Assembly (NCBI GenBank): GCA_947468255.1
Contig: CANIMM010000029.1
Location: forward strand, 1 to 18,226
From: Chitinophagaceae bacterium
GTDB lineage: Bacteria > Bacteroidota > Bacteroidia > Chitinophagales > Chitinophagaceae
Direction: 5' to 3'
DNA length: 18,226 bases
In this document: positions 7,827-15,077 of the stretch, piece by piece
How positions within the stretch are numbered: the stretch's first letter is position 1
Layout: each line of letters begins with the position of its first letter
Program-made: the position numbers and the translations under genes
Notes under the pieces: model-generated
Seen by the model: the letters and a program-made list of their open reading frames with translations, nothing else
Database searches by the model: none
What the model was told of the DNA's origin: nothing

Positions 7827-8219
7827 TTACTTTAAAAGGAGTATTACTGGATCTAGATCGTATTTTGTTACGTCAATCATTTTCAATGTTTTATTATGCA
7901 GCAGCGTTCCTAATTTTCGCAGATCAAATTTTTCCTTGAATAGGGTATACGTATTGCTGATCATGGTATGCAATTCTTGCTTATTAATCAGCTCTTCAAA
8001 ATCAATTACGTATGAATTCTCAGCTACATAGTCGAGGATGGTAACATCTTTGAATTCAAAGCGGCAGCTAAATCTGCAGGCAATTCCTTTTTTGGTAGCA
8101 GCCGTTTTTTTCATTACTTCAAAATTTACAAAGCTATTCAGTTCATCTGTGGCTTCATTGTAATTCAAGGGTTGAAGGAACTCCCATTTCGTAACAACTA
8201 GTTCAGTTTGTTCTATCAT
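7827..8219 (-). CDS. Unrecognised 130-residue protein, possibly SecB-like fold
   Basis: I do not recognise this protein. It has no signal peptide or membrane segment and looks cytosolic. Predicted by eye, it has alternating beta strands (ELVVTKWEFLQ, SFVNFEVMKK, GIACRFSCRFEFKDV, SYVIDFEEL), a likely helix over about 80-100 (QELHTMISNTYTLFKEKFD), and a Leu-rich tail ending LDPVILLLK. An order of four beta strands, a helix and a Pro/Leu-rich tail resembles SecB-family chaperones, but no sequence signature confirms this. The ATG at 8219 is the first in frame and gives a normal-looking start. The upstream VTT-domain gene ends 69 bp before it, so they might share a transcript. The gene is probably real: it has no strong competing frame and its codon use is like that of its neighbours. 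Confidence 0.7.
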   Translation of the reverse strand: MIEQTELVVTKWEFLQPLNYNEATDELNSFVNFEVMKKTAATKKGIACRFSCRFEFKDVTILDYVAENSYVIDFEELINKQELHTMISNTYTLFKEKFDLRKLGTLLHNKTLKMIDVTKYDLDPVILLLK

Positions 8220-8288
8220 TTTTTTGCATTTTTGTTGTAAAAAAAATCGTTGTATTGAAATTTATTGATTGTCTGAATTCACTAGTAT

Positions 8289-8837
8289 TTATTTTTTATT
8301 CATTTGTTTCAATAAAAAATAAACCAGCATACCACCCACTATCACCAATATCAATTTACCTAGCCATCCAAAATGGGTAAGCTCATAAACTGAGAACACT
8401 TCAAGTATTAGGGCTGGTATTTTTCCAAATGAACTGGCAGCTAAAAAAACTGGAAAAGACACCCTGCCAATAGCCGCTGCAAAAGTGATTAATCCGCTAG
8501 GCACATAAGGGATTAATCTAAGCGAAAAGATAAGTTGAAAGGCTTCCTTATTCTGAGCTGCTAGTAATTTTTTGATCTTCGGATATTTGTGAAGTCTTTG
8601 TTCTGTAAGCTTTTTAAATCCCATTCGGTAAAGGATAAATGCTACTGCTGCTCCGAAAGCCTCCCCAAAAAAAGAAAGAAAGGTTCCGTACCAAAATCCA
8701 AAAAATAATAGATTAGCAGCCGTTAAAAAAACACTTGGCAATACACCGATTACTGCAATAAGGACGCTAAGAAAAATACTAATAACAACAGCAAGGCGGG
8801 GATATTCTTCTAAAAGTTGAAATAAATGATTTACCAA
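8289..8837 (-). CDS. TVP38/TMEM64 family (VTT-domain) inner-membrane protein
   Basis: This 182-residue integral membrane protein belongs to the VTT/DedA-related superfamily, whose members are linked to lipid scrambling and membrane homeostasis. It has hydrophobic segments at about 16-35, 38-55, 57-72, 112-150 (re-entrant region) and 158-176. Family motifs visible are FGEAFGAAVAFILYRMG (about 57-73, the G-x(3)-GA-x(3)-F-x(3)-R element) and RLIPYVPSGLITFAAAIG (about 107-124) followed by FGKIPALILEVF (about 137-148). The start must be a TTG at 8837, because an in-frame stop lies three codons upstream and no ATG occurs before the first membrane segment. It lies 76 bp after the helicase gene. Its own substrate is not known. 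Confidence 0.88.
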   Translation of the reverse strand: MVNHLFQLLEEYPRLAVVISIFLSVLIAVIGVLPSVFLTAANLLFFGFWYGTFLSFFGEAFGAAVAFILYRMGFKKLTEQRLHKYPKIKKLLAAQNKEAFQLIFSLRLIPYVPSGLITFAAAIGRVSFPVFLAASSFGKIPALILEVFSVYELTHFGWLGKLILVIVGGMLVYFLLKQMNKK

Positions 8838-8913
8838 AACTGATCAATTAAATGGTTGTCGAATTATTTTGATTTTGGCTTATAAATAGCATCCCTGATT
8901 TATGAACTATCAT

Positions 8914-10242
8914 TTATTTTTTCTGTCCTCTGGTAATTGGTTTTCCGTATTTTTTCATCATCCGATCTTTCTTCTTTACAATAAAATTCACCTTGCTATT
9001 TTTAGCAGATTTTTCATGGAAGGCAGGACCGACTTCATCTTTTTTGGGCGCCTTTACCTGAATGATTTTCATAAAGATTTTCGGCTTTTCTTCCTCTGTC
9101 AATACATCTGATATCACTAGGTGCTCCGGTAGTGGAAGAATCGGCACTTTGTATTTCATCAGTGTTTCAATCACCGATAGCGGTGTTTTTTCTTTTTCAG
9201 TAATGAAGGTGATGGCAATTCCTTTTTTATCTGCTCTGCCGGTTCTGCCAATTCGATGGATATAGTTTTCAGGCACTTCCGGGGTGTCAAAATTGATAAC
9301 ATGCGTGACTTCCGCGATATCAATTCCTCTTGCCACAATATCGGTGGCAATAATAAATCGGTAATTGCCTTCTTGGAATTGTTTTACCGTGTTAAAGCGG
9401 TGGTTCTGTTCCTTGTTGGAATGGATTACTCCAGCTGTACCAGGGAATTTTGCTTCCAGCTGTTCATACAATTGATCCGCCAAATGTTTGGTAGCTGCAA
9501 AAACCAATACTTTGGTCATGCTAGCATCTTCACTCAGCAATAATTCAAGTAGGTTCACCTTCGTATAAAAATTGGGCACTTCATAGCCGGTCTGTATGAT
9601 ATTTTCAAGCGGTGTTCCGGTAGGTGCGGCCTCTACTCGGATGGGGTCATTGAAATAAGTATCAATGAGGGCTTCTACCTCATCGGTGATGGTAGCAGAA
9701 AAAAGTAGATTTTGCCGCCTTGGTGGCAACAGGTCTAGGATGTTTTTTAACTGGGTTCTAAAGCCTAGATTTAGCATTTCATCTACTTCATCAATCACCA
9801 GTTTTTTGATCATTTTTGTCTTAAAAGCACCATTCATGGCAAGGTCGTACAGTCTGCCTGGAGTAGCGACCAATACATCTACGCCTTTTTCTACTGTTGC
9901 CTTTTGTGTATTAATGTTTACTCCACCATATACCCCTGTTACAATTAGACTCATATAGGGTGTTAAAGCCTTAACGGCATCCACCACCTGTGCAACTAGT
10001 TCACGGGTAGGAACAATAATGAGAATTTGAGGGGCTTTGTCTTTACTGAATTTCCATTGCCTAAGGCAAGGTAGCAGGTAGGCGAAGGTCTTGCCGGTTC
10101 CGGTTTGTGCTATACCACATACGTCTTTTCCCGACATCACGATGGGGAAAACCCTGTGTTGAATAGTAGTAGGGTTGGTATATCCAAGATCATCCAATGC
10201 CGAAAGCAGTGGGGTGTTTAAATTTAAATCATCAAAAGTCAT
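8914..10242 (-). CDS. DEAD-box ATP-dependent RNA helicase, RhlE-like, with DEVD motif II
   Basis: This 442-residue cytosolic enzyme unwinds RNA duplexes using ATP, probably in ribosome assembly or RNA decay. All helicase motifs are present in order: Q motif (GYTNPTTIQ, about 20-28), motif I AQTGTGKT (45-52), Ia PTREL (78-82), Ib TPGRL (127-131), motif II DEVD (151-154), motif III SAT (182-184), motif IV VLVFAAT (about 245-251), motif V ATDIVARGID (about 299-308) and motif VI HRIGRTGR (329-336). The third residue of motif II is Val, not Ala; the two Asp and the Glu needed for magnesium and hydrolysis are kept, so activity is expected. After about residue 390 there is a short Lys-rich tail, typical of RhlE-like proteins. 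A consensus -7 box lies 18 bp upstream of the ATG, so the gene probably has its own promoter. Confidence 0.95.
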   Translation of the reverse strand: MTFDDLNLNTPLLSALDDLGYTNPTTIQHRVFPIVMSGKDVCGIAQTGTGKTFAYLLPCLRQWKFSKDKAPQILIIVPTRELVAQVVDAVKALTPYMSLIVTGVYGGVNINTQKATVEKGVDVLVATPGRLYDLAMNGAFKTKMIKKLVIDEVDEMLNLGFRTQLKNILDLLPPRRQNLLFSATITDEVEALIDTYFNDPIRVEAAPTGTPLENIIQTGYEVPNFYTKVNLLELLLSEDASMTKVLVFAATKHLADQLYEQLEAKFPGTAGVIHSNKEQNHRFNTVKQFQEGNYRFIIATDIVARGIDIAEVTHVINFDTPEVPENYIHRIGRTGRADKKGIAITFITEKEKTPLSVIETLMKYKVPILPLPEHLVISDVLTEEEKPKIFMKIIQVKAPKKDEVGPAFHEKSAKNSKVNFIVKKKDRMMKKYGKPITRGQKK

Positions 10243-10259
10243 ACTCAGAAAATGAGCTG

Positions 10260-10267
10260 CAAAGGTA
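10260..10267 (-). promoter_or_regulatory. -7 promoter box of the DEAD-box helicase gene
   Basis: On the minus strand this reads TACCTTTG, a full match to the Bacteroidota -7 consensus TAnnTTTG. A -33-like TTCG (consensus TTTG) lies 18 nt upstream (10286-10289). The box ends 17 bp before the ATG at 10242, which would give a short leader of about 10 nt. It is the best promoter candidate in the window. Confidence 0.6.
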
Positions 10268-10358
10268 GTTTTAAATTATCTAGCCCGAAGATATCCGTGA
10301 AAGGGTATATTCTGCATCGTATAGCACCATTGCTTATGTCCGACTTGCAGCGGTATAA

Positions 10359-11144
10359 TTATTCATGCATTACCAAAATGGGTATTTTGCTTTGGTAGCT
10401 GAGGGCCTTGGTATGACTGGGTTTAAAGAGTTTTTGGATGAAGGATTCATCCCTGCGGATAACAATTAACAGGTCGATTCCCTTGTCTTGTGCAAAGAGG
10501 TTAAGCGCCTCGTCTACATCGTACAGTCGCATAAAATAAAACTCAGGATGGTACTCTTCAAACATTTGGGCCAAGTGCTGTTTTTCCTTTTCGTAGTTGG
10601 CAGTTAAAGAGATATAATGATCCTTATCAACATTAACAACATGCAGTTTTGGATTGAACACACCTAAAAAATCTTTAATAGGAACCGAGGGAGTAGTCTT
10701 GATAGTGTCTTTAAAGTCGGAGGTTAGCATCACATTGTGCACCTGCTGAAAGGAAGCTTGTTCTGGAATGATCATGATGGGGCAGACCTTGGTATCCACC
10801 ATTTTTAATGTATTGCTGCCAAAGAGCACTTTTTTCAAAGCGGATTTTCCGGAAATACCCATAATGACTAAATCTGCCTTTCGGTGACGTACGGCTCTTT
10901 GCAAACCATCTACAAAATTATCCTCTTCCTGCGCCAGTATTTCTATTTGAACAATACAAGTAGCCAGCAATTCTTTCCTTAACTCTTCCAAACTTTCTAT
11001 GACTGTCATTTCTTCGGAAGATTTAGCGTAGCTATGGTATAGTAAAATATTGACACCATAATGTCCTACTAATAGCTGAGCCGCATAACGAGCAGTATGA
11101 ATAGAAACAGGAGAAAAATCAACCGGAACAATAACCGTAGTCAT
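10359..11144 (-). CDS. Universal stress protein, tandem UspA-type domains
   Basis: This protein of 261 residues is cytosolic and belongs to the UspA family, which supports stress survival and often binds ATP. The first domain starts with TTVIVPVDFS and contains a complete nucleotide-binding signature G-x2-G-x9-G-S at residues 96-110 (GISG then LFGS), followed by CPIMIIP. The second domain (about 140-261) keeps the fold, with MLTSDF near its start and KIPILVM at its end, but its loop has lost the glycine signature, so it probably does not bind ATP in the same way. I chose ATG 11144 over the upstream ATG at 11183 because family members begin two or three residues before the first strand; the 13 extra residues look like translated leader. 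It is flanked by spacers of 116 and 232 bp, so it may be transcribed alone. Confidence 0.92.
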   Translation of the reverse strand: MTTVIVPVDFSPVSIHTARYAAQLLVGHYGVNILLYHSYAKSSEEMTVIESLEELRKELLATCIVQIEILAQEEDNFVDGLQRAVRHRKADLVIMGISGKSALKKVLFGSNTLKMVDTKVCPIMIIPEQASFQQVHNVMLTSDFKDTIKTTPSVPIKDFLGVFNPKLHVVNVDKDHYISLTANYEKEKQHLAQMFEEYHPEFYFMRLYDVDEALNLFAQDKGIDLLIVIRRDESFIQKLFKPSHTKALSYQSKIPILVMHE

Positions 11145-11344
11145 AATAGTTTGTATTATTTTTTGAATAACATGAAAATTCAATGCAAGGGGTAAAGGGA
11201 ATTTCGTTTCCTTTACTTTTATAATCGAAAATTAATACAAAATAAGGTAAAATATTATATTTATTTTAATGTATTTCCAAGAAATTGGCATTCCAGGAAC
11301 TAGTTGCTTGAATAATTAGACGGGTGGGTATTTTTTAGTAAAAA

Positions 11345-11381
11345 AATAAAGCGAGGTGTAAAGTACAAGAATTGCTTTATT
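11345..11381 (-). terminator. Terminator after rmuC
   Basis: AATAAAGC (11345-11352) and GCTTTATT (11374-11381) pair perfectly over 8 bp around a 21-nt loop. On the minus strand the stem runs straight into a T tract (GCTTTATTTTTTTAC), as in an intrinsic terminator. The rmuC stop codon (11377-11379) lies in the first arm. Low GC content in the stem limits confidence. Confidence 0.5.
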
Positions 11382-12777
11382 CTTCAGTTTTGAATTGGGG
11401 TATCAGTTTTGCTGGCAATTGTTTATTGGCATTTGCGCCCATTTTTTTCAATTCTTCAATTTTACCAATTATATTGCCTCGCCCAGTTCCCAGTTGATTA
11501 AATGCCGCGTCATAGGATTGTTGTGCATCCTGTAATTTTTTCCCTACGAGTTCTAAGTTTTCTGTAAACCCTACAAATTTGTCATATAGGGCGCCGGCTT
11601 TATCTGCAATTTCAACCGCATGTTGGTTTTGTTGCTCTACCTTCCACAGATCCGCAATGATTTTTAAAACGGCTAAAAGGTTGGTAGGACTTACCAACAT
11701 AATGCGTTTATCGTATGCGTATTTCCATAATTGAAGATCTGTTTTTACGGCCTCTAAAAAGGCGGGTTCAATGGGAATGAATAGCAATACATAATCAAGT
11801 GCTTGCGCATAAATTGGGTATTTTTTTTTGCTCAGTCCATCTATATGGTTTCTGATTGATTGTATGTGCTCCTTTAGCAACTGGCTTTGTGTCGAAACAT
11901 TTTCTTCAGAAACATATTGTTCCCAAGCTACCAGCGATACTTTAGAATCGATGATAATTTTTCGTTGATCGGGGTAGATTACAGTAATATCTGGTTGAAG
12001 TCCTTTGCCAAATTCATCTTTAATAATATTGCCTGCATTGTCTCTTAAAAACTCTTGCGATACAAATTCTCTTCCTTTTGTAAGTCCACTGTAAGAAAGA
12101 ATACTTTCTAAAATCATTTCACCCCAGTTGCCCTGTTGTTTATTATTACCCTTTAAAGCAGTGGTGAGGTTATTGGCTTCTTGGCTTACCAATTGACTCA
12201 TTTCAACCAACCGTTGCACTTCTTTTCCCAATGTGAATCTTTCTTTGCTTTCCTTATCATAGGTATCATCAATTTTTTTCTTGAATTCAATCAATTCGGA
12301 TTTTAAAGGTTCTAGGATCGCCTTCATTTTTTCTTCATTGACCAATGTGAATTTGGAAGTTTTTTCTTCCAAGATACCCTGCGCTAAATTGCGAAATTCA
12401 AAACGGAATTTCTCTCCAATGGATGCTAGTTCTTCCTTTTGACCGGTTAATTTTTCATGTGCCGAACTGAGTTGGGTTTGTAAAATAGCCAATTGGCTAA
12501 GTGTTGTTATATGATCTTGTTGCAGTAGATGGTACTGGTCAAATTCCTGTAATAGCAATTGATTGGCGCCTTCGGCACGGGTGGCTCGGCTGAGTAATTC
12601 TTCCTTTTCTTTTTGGATTTGTTTTATATCTTGTTGAACCGATTGCAGGTTTTGTTGAACTTGGCCCAACTGGTTATCAGCCCCCTGCATTTTGTATCGG
12701 TCAATAGTCTTAATAGCAAAGGCAGTGATAAAACTGAAAATTATACCACCTACCAATATTAGTAAAAAGCTTTCCAT
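11377..12777 (-). CDS. rmuC: RmuC-family DNA recombination protein
   Basis: This 466-residue protein has one N-terminal membrane helix (about 4-24), then a long Gln/Lys/Glu-rich coiled coil (about 35-120), and the RmuC domain (about 140-440). RmuC proteins are thought to restrain inversions and rearrangements between short inverted repeats, acting as membrane-anchored nucleases. Recognisable blocks are KQQGNWGEMILESIL (about 213-227), PDITVIYPDQRKIIIDSKVS (262-281) with the PD...D-x-K nuclease-like residues (D277, K279), and YVLLFIPIEPAFLEAV at about 330-345. The length is typical. The ATG at 12777 opens directly into the membrane helix, which supports this start. The gene diverges from the NTF2-like gene across a 143-bp region containing an inverted repeat, and ends in a hairpin with a T tract. 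Confidence 0.94.
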   Translation of the reverse strand: MESFLLILVGGIIFSFITAFAIKTIDRYKMQGADNQLGQVQQNLQSVQQDIKQIQKEKEELLSRATRAEGANQLLLQEFDQYHLLQQDHITTLSQLAILQTQLSSAHEKLTGQKEELASIGEKFRFEFRNLAQGILEEKTSKFTLVNEEKMKAILEPLKSELIEFKKKIDDTYDKESKERFTLGKEVQRLVEMSQLVSQEANNLTTALKGNNKQQGNWGEMILESILSYSGLTKGREFVSQEFLRDNAGNIIKDEFGKGLQPDITVIYPDQRKIIIDSKVSLVAWEQYVSEENVSTQSQLLKEHIQSIRNHIDGLSKKKYPIYAQALDYVLLFIPIEPAFLEAVKTDLQLWKYAYDKRIMLVSPTNLLAVLKIIADLWKVEQQNQHAVEIADKAGALYDKFVGFTENLELVGKKLQDAQQSYDAAFNQLGTGRGNIIGKIEELKKMGANANKQLPAKLIPQFKTEE

Positions 12778-12810
12778 AGTAAAAGTGAATGTAAATATTA
12801 TTATTTAATT

Positions 12811-12856
12811 GCCCAAAGAACACTCAATGGTTGAAAAGCTATTTTTCCCTTTGGGC
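12811..12856. repeat. Inverted repeat in the rmuC / NTF2-like divergent promoter region
   Basis: GCCCAAAG (12811-12818) and CTTTGGGC (12849-12856) are perfect inverted arms with a 30-nt spacer. They lie almost at the centre of the 143-bp region between two divergent start codons. The position suits a shared operator, though the wide spacer is unusual. No promoter box with a full consensus was found on either strand here. Confidence 0.4.
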
Positions 12857-12920
12857 CTGGAAAAATATATTAATAATAGTTTAAGAGCACTAAATTTACA
12901 AAAACTTATTCACTATCGTA

Positions 12921-13394
12921 ATGAATTCCAATAAAGAATTAATTAATAATTTTTACTCGGCCTTTCAGCAGCTCGACTTTCAGGGTATGTCTAGTTGCTA
13001 TGATGAAAATATTGTTTTTTTTGATCCGGTGTTCGGGTTGCTTTCTGCAAGGGAAGTAAATAGTATGTGGGAAATGGTTTGTACTACCGCAGTTGATTTT
13101 TCATTGACCTACGGAAATATACTTGAGTTGGATGATGCGTACTGCACCTGTGATTGGGTATCCACCTACACTTTACCAGAAAACAATAGAAGGGTAGTGA
13201 ATAAAGTGAGAGCGAATATGCGATTTTCGGAAGGTAAAATTATAGAGCACAGCGATGCATTTAGTGTTCATCAATGGAGTAAACAAGCAATGGGTTTATC
13301 GGGTGAGTTATTGGGTTGGAATTCTTTTTTTCAGCGGCACATAAAGAATCGCGCTAAAAAGAAATTGACTGAATTTTTGATATTGAATAAGTAG
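12921..13394 (+). CDS. NTF2-like / SnoaL-like domain protein
   Basis: This 157-residue cytosolic protein has the features of the NTF2-like superfamily, a cone-shaped alpha+beta fold used by isomerases, cyclases and ligand-binding proteins. The first helix pattern NKELINNFYSAFQQLDFQGM (about 4-23) is followed by CYDENIVFFDPVFG (about 27-40), the usual acidic-aromatic pocket entry. Later beta strands are CTCDWVSTYTL (about 74-84) and VVNKVRANMRFSEGKIIEHSDAF (about 92-114), typical of SnoaL-like proteins, in which the fourth strand ends in a G-K-I-x-E-x-x-D pattern. The C-terminal Lys-rich helix (about 140-152) is not part of the core. The start ATG at 12921 is the first in frame and suits the fold. 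The function cannot be named. It is one of only two plus-strand genes and is divergent from rmuC. Confidence 0.85.
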   Translation: MNSNKELINNFYSAFQQLDFQGMSSCYDENIVFFDPVFGLLSAREVNSMWEMVCTTAVDFSLTYGNILELDDAYCTCDWVSTYTLPENNRRVVNKVRANMRFSEGKIIEHSDAFSVHQWSKQAMGLSGELLGWNSFFQRHIKNRAKKKLTEFLILNK

Positions 13395-13404
13395 GTGACT
13401 CACC
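13394..13404. repeat. Palindrome GGTGACTCACC at the NTF2-like stop codon
   Basis: Two 5-bp arms, GGTGA and TCACC, surround a single C. It overlaps the last base of the NTF2-like stop codon. It forms the left end of a larger inverted repeat with 13485-13492. Confidence 0.4.
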
Positions 13405-13429
13405 GAAAGGGGGATACTGTTGCTACGCA

Positions 13430-13459
13430 AAAAGACCTCCCTGTTGGGGGAGGCCTTTT
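13430..13459. terminator. Bidirectional terminator between the NTF2-like gene and pyk
   Basis: CCTCCC (13436-13441) pairs with GGGAGG (13448-13453) around a 6-nt loop. After one A/C mismatch the stem is extended by GAAAA/TTTTC flanks, giving T tracts on both strands: CCTTTTAAAA on plus and GGTCTTTTTGCG on minus. It lies between convergent stop codons and can serve both genes. This is the clearest terminator in the window. Confidence 0.85.
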
Positions 13460-13494
13460 AAAAATGCTTAATCGTCAGGAAATATTTCGGTGAC

Positions 13495-14985
13495 TTAGTC
13501 TACAATAGTTATTTTGATAGTATTGGTAGGTAGATGAAGTTTGGTAGGAGTGCTACCGGTACTTACCACTACATCTGCAGCTTTGATAAAGCCTCTTTCT
13601 TTTAAAATATTTACCTGATCGAAAATAATAGTATCTAAGTTTTCTTCCTCTGCATAATAAATAGCACGTACTCCCCAGCTTAAACTTAACTGGTTGATCA
13701 GAGTCTTTTCTTTGCTAAAAACAAACAAGGGAGCTTTAGGGCGATAGCTGCTTAAAATGAAGCCGGTATAGCCACTCTGTGTCATCCCAATCAATGCGCT
13801 GGCATTTACGTCTTGGGCAAGTTTACAGGCGCTATAACAAAGTGCATCACTCAATAGGGAAGGAGAGTGCGCTTGTGGTGTTAAAATATCATCCCGATCA
13901 TAATCATAGGCAGTGCGTTCTACTTCCAAAATAATTTTGCTCATCATTTCCACCACTAGTTTAGGGTAGTCGCCCATAGCAGTTTCACCACTCAGCATTA
14001 CGGCATCAGCACCTTCCAATACAGCGTTGGCAACATCGGTTACTTCACTGCGATTGGGTTTAGTTCTTTCCATCATGCTCTCCATCATTTGGGTAGCCAC
14101 AATAACAGGCTTTGCCCTACGCATACATCTACGAATAATTTCCTTTTGTATCATCGGTACTTGTTCTACCGGAACTTCAACTCCCAAATCACCTCTAGCT
14201 ACCATTACGCCATCACTTTCAACGATGATATCCCGAATGTTTTTCAGGGCTTCTGGCATTTCTATTTTAGAAATAACTTTTATTTTACTGTTTTTATCTT
14301 TAATGCGTTTTTTAAGATCAATGATGTCATTGGCTTTACGAACAAAGGAGAGGGCAACCCAGTCCAATTCGTTTTCAATAATAAAATCAAGATCTGCAAG
14401 ATCTTTTTCAGTTAATGAAGGCATCGTAAGTGCAGAGTCTGGAAGATTCACCCCTTTTTTAGGGGTTAATATTCCGCCCAAGGTTACGGATACGCGTACC
14501 TCATGATCGTTTAAAATTTCTTCCGCTTTCAATTCCATTTTACCATCATCCAAAAATATGCGTTCTCCTACTTTTACATCTTGTGCAAGATTTGGATATG
14601 AAACGTAAATCTTTTCAGCATTACCGATGATTTTTTGGGTCGTAAAAATAAATTCATTGCCATCTTTTAATTCAACCCTGCCGTTTTCGAGATCACCTAC
14701 CCTTAATTTAGGGCCTTGAAGATCACCTAGAATGGCGATGTTAAAAGGCTGGGTTCTGTTAATTTCCCTAATGTGTTTTATGATAGCGGACTTGTCTTCA
14801 AAAGATCCATGAGAAAAGTTCAGTCGAAAAACATTTACACCCGCAATAACCAATTCCAGTAATTTTTCGTAGGTAGAACATGCTGGTCCAACGGTAGCTA
14901 CGATTTTTGTTTTCTTGATGGAATGGTTGATACCCGCTTCTTTATCCATTTCCTGGTGCAGGTATTTTGTAATGTTTTTACTCAT
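13495..14985 (-). CDS. pyk: Pyruvate kinase
   Basis: This 496-residue cytosolic enzyme converts phosphoenolpyruvate and ADP to pyruvate and ATP, the last step of glycolysis. Signatures are KIVATVGPAC (27-36), NVFRLNFSHG (51-60) with the substrate-binding Arg54 and Asn56, and ILGDLQGPKLRVG (85-97), where the B domain begins. The catalytic segment VISKIEMPEA (237-246) contains Lys240 and the Mg2+ ligand Glu242. GVMVARGDLGVEVP (259-272) supplies the second Mg2+ ligand Asp266. VATQMMESM (297-305), NRSEVTDVANAVL (311-323) and the LSGETAMGDYP block close the barrel. The C-terminal domain (about 360-496) is present. All catalytic residues are kept and the size is normal. The N-terminal 22 residues before the first strand are slightly longer than usual; an internal Met13 is a possible alternative start. 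pfkA lies 92 bp upstream on the same strand, so co-expression is likely. Confidence 0.97.
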   Translation of the reverse strand: MSKNITKYLHQEMDKEAGINHSIKKTKIVATVGPACSTYEKLLELVIAGVNVFRLNFSHGSFEDKSAIIKHIREINRTQPFNIAILGDLQGPKLRVGDLENGRVELKDGNEFIFTTQKIIGNAEKIYVSYPNLAQDVKVGERIFLDDGKMELKAEEILNDHEVRVSVTLGGILTPKKGVNLPDSALTMPSLTEKDLADLDFIIENELDWVALSFVRKANDIIDLKKRIKDKNSKIKVISKIEMPEALKNIRDIIVESDGVMVARGDLGVEVPVEQVPMIQKEIIRRCMRRAKPVIVATQMMESMMERTKPNRSEVTDVANAVLEGADAVMLSGETAMGDYPKLVVEMMSKIILEVERTAYDYDRDDILTPQAHSPSLLSDALCYSACKLAQDVNASALIGMTQSGYTGFILSSYRPKAPLFVFSKEKTLINQLSLSWGVRAIYYAEEENLDTIIFDQVNILKERGFIKAADVVVSTGSTPTKLHLPTNTIKITIVD

Positions 14986-15077
14986 GATATTATATTAATG
15001 TTATTTGATAGATAAAGGATAATTAAGAACAGCGAATTTTAATTGAATCACTGATTGGATAATAACTTTTATTAAAT

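Noticed and set aside
7745..7939. 64-codon plus-strand frame running into the small unknown gene
   Set aside because: Much of it is antisense to the 130-residue gene, it has no signature, and a second overlapping plus-strand frame exists in the same place, as expected from AT-rich shadows.
8914..10242. Frameshift or damage in the helicase because of the DEVD motif
   Set aside because: All other motifs are intact and in one frame, and the substitution keeps the acidic residues.
14027..14506. 159-codon open frame on the plus strand inside pyk
   Set aside because: It lies wholly within the pyruvate kinase gene in antisense, and its translation is low-complexity (Ser/Arg/Ile rich) with no recognisable domain.
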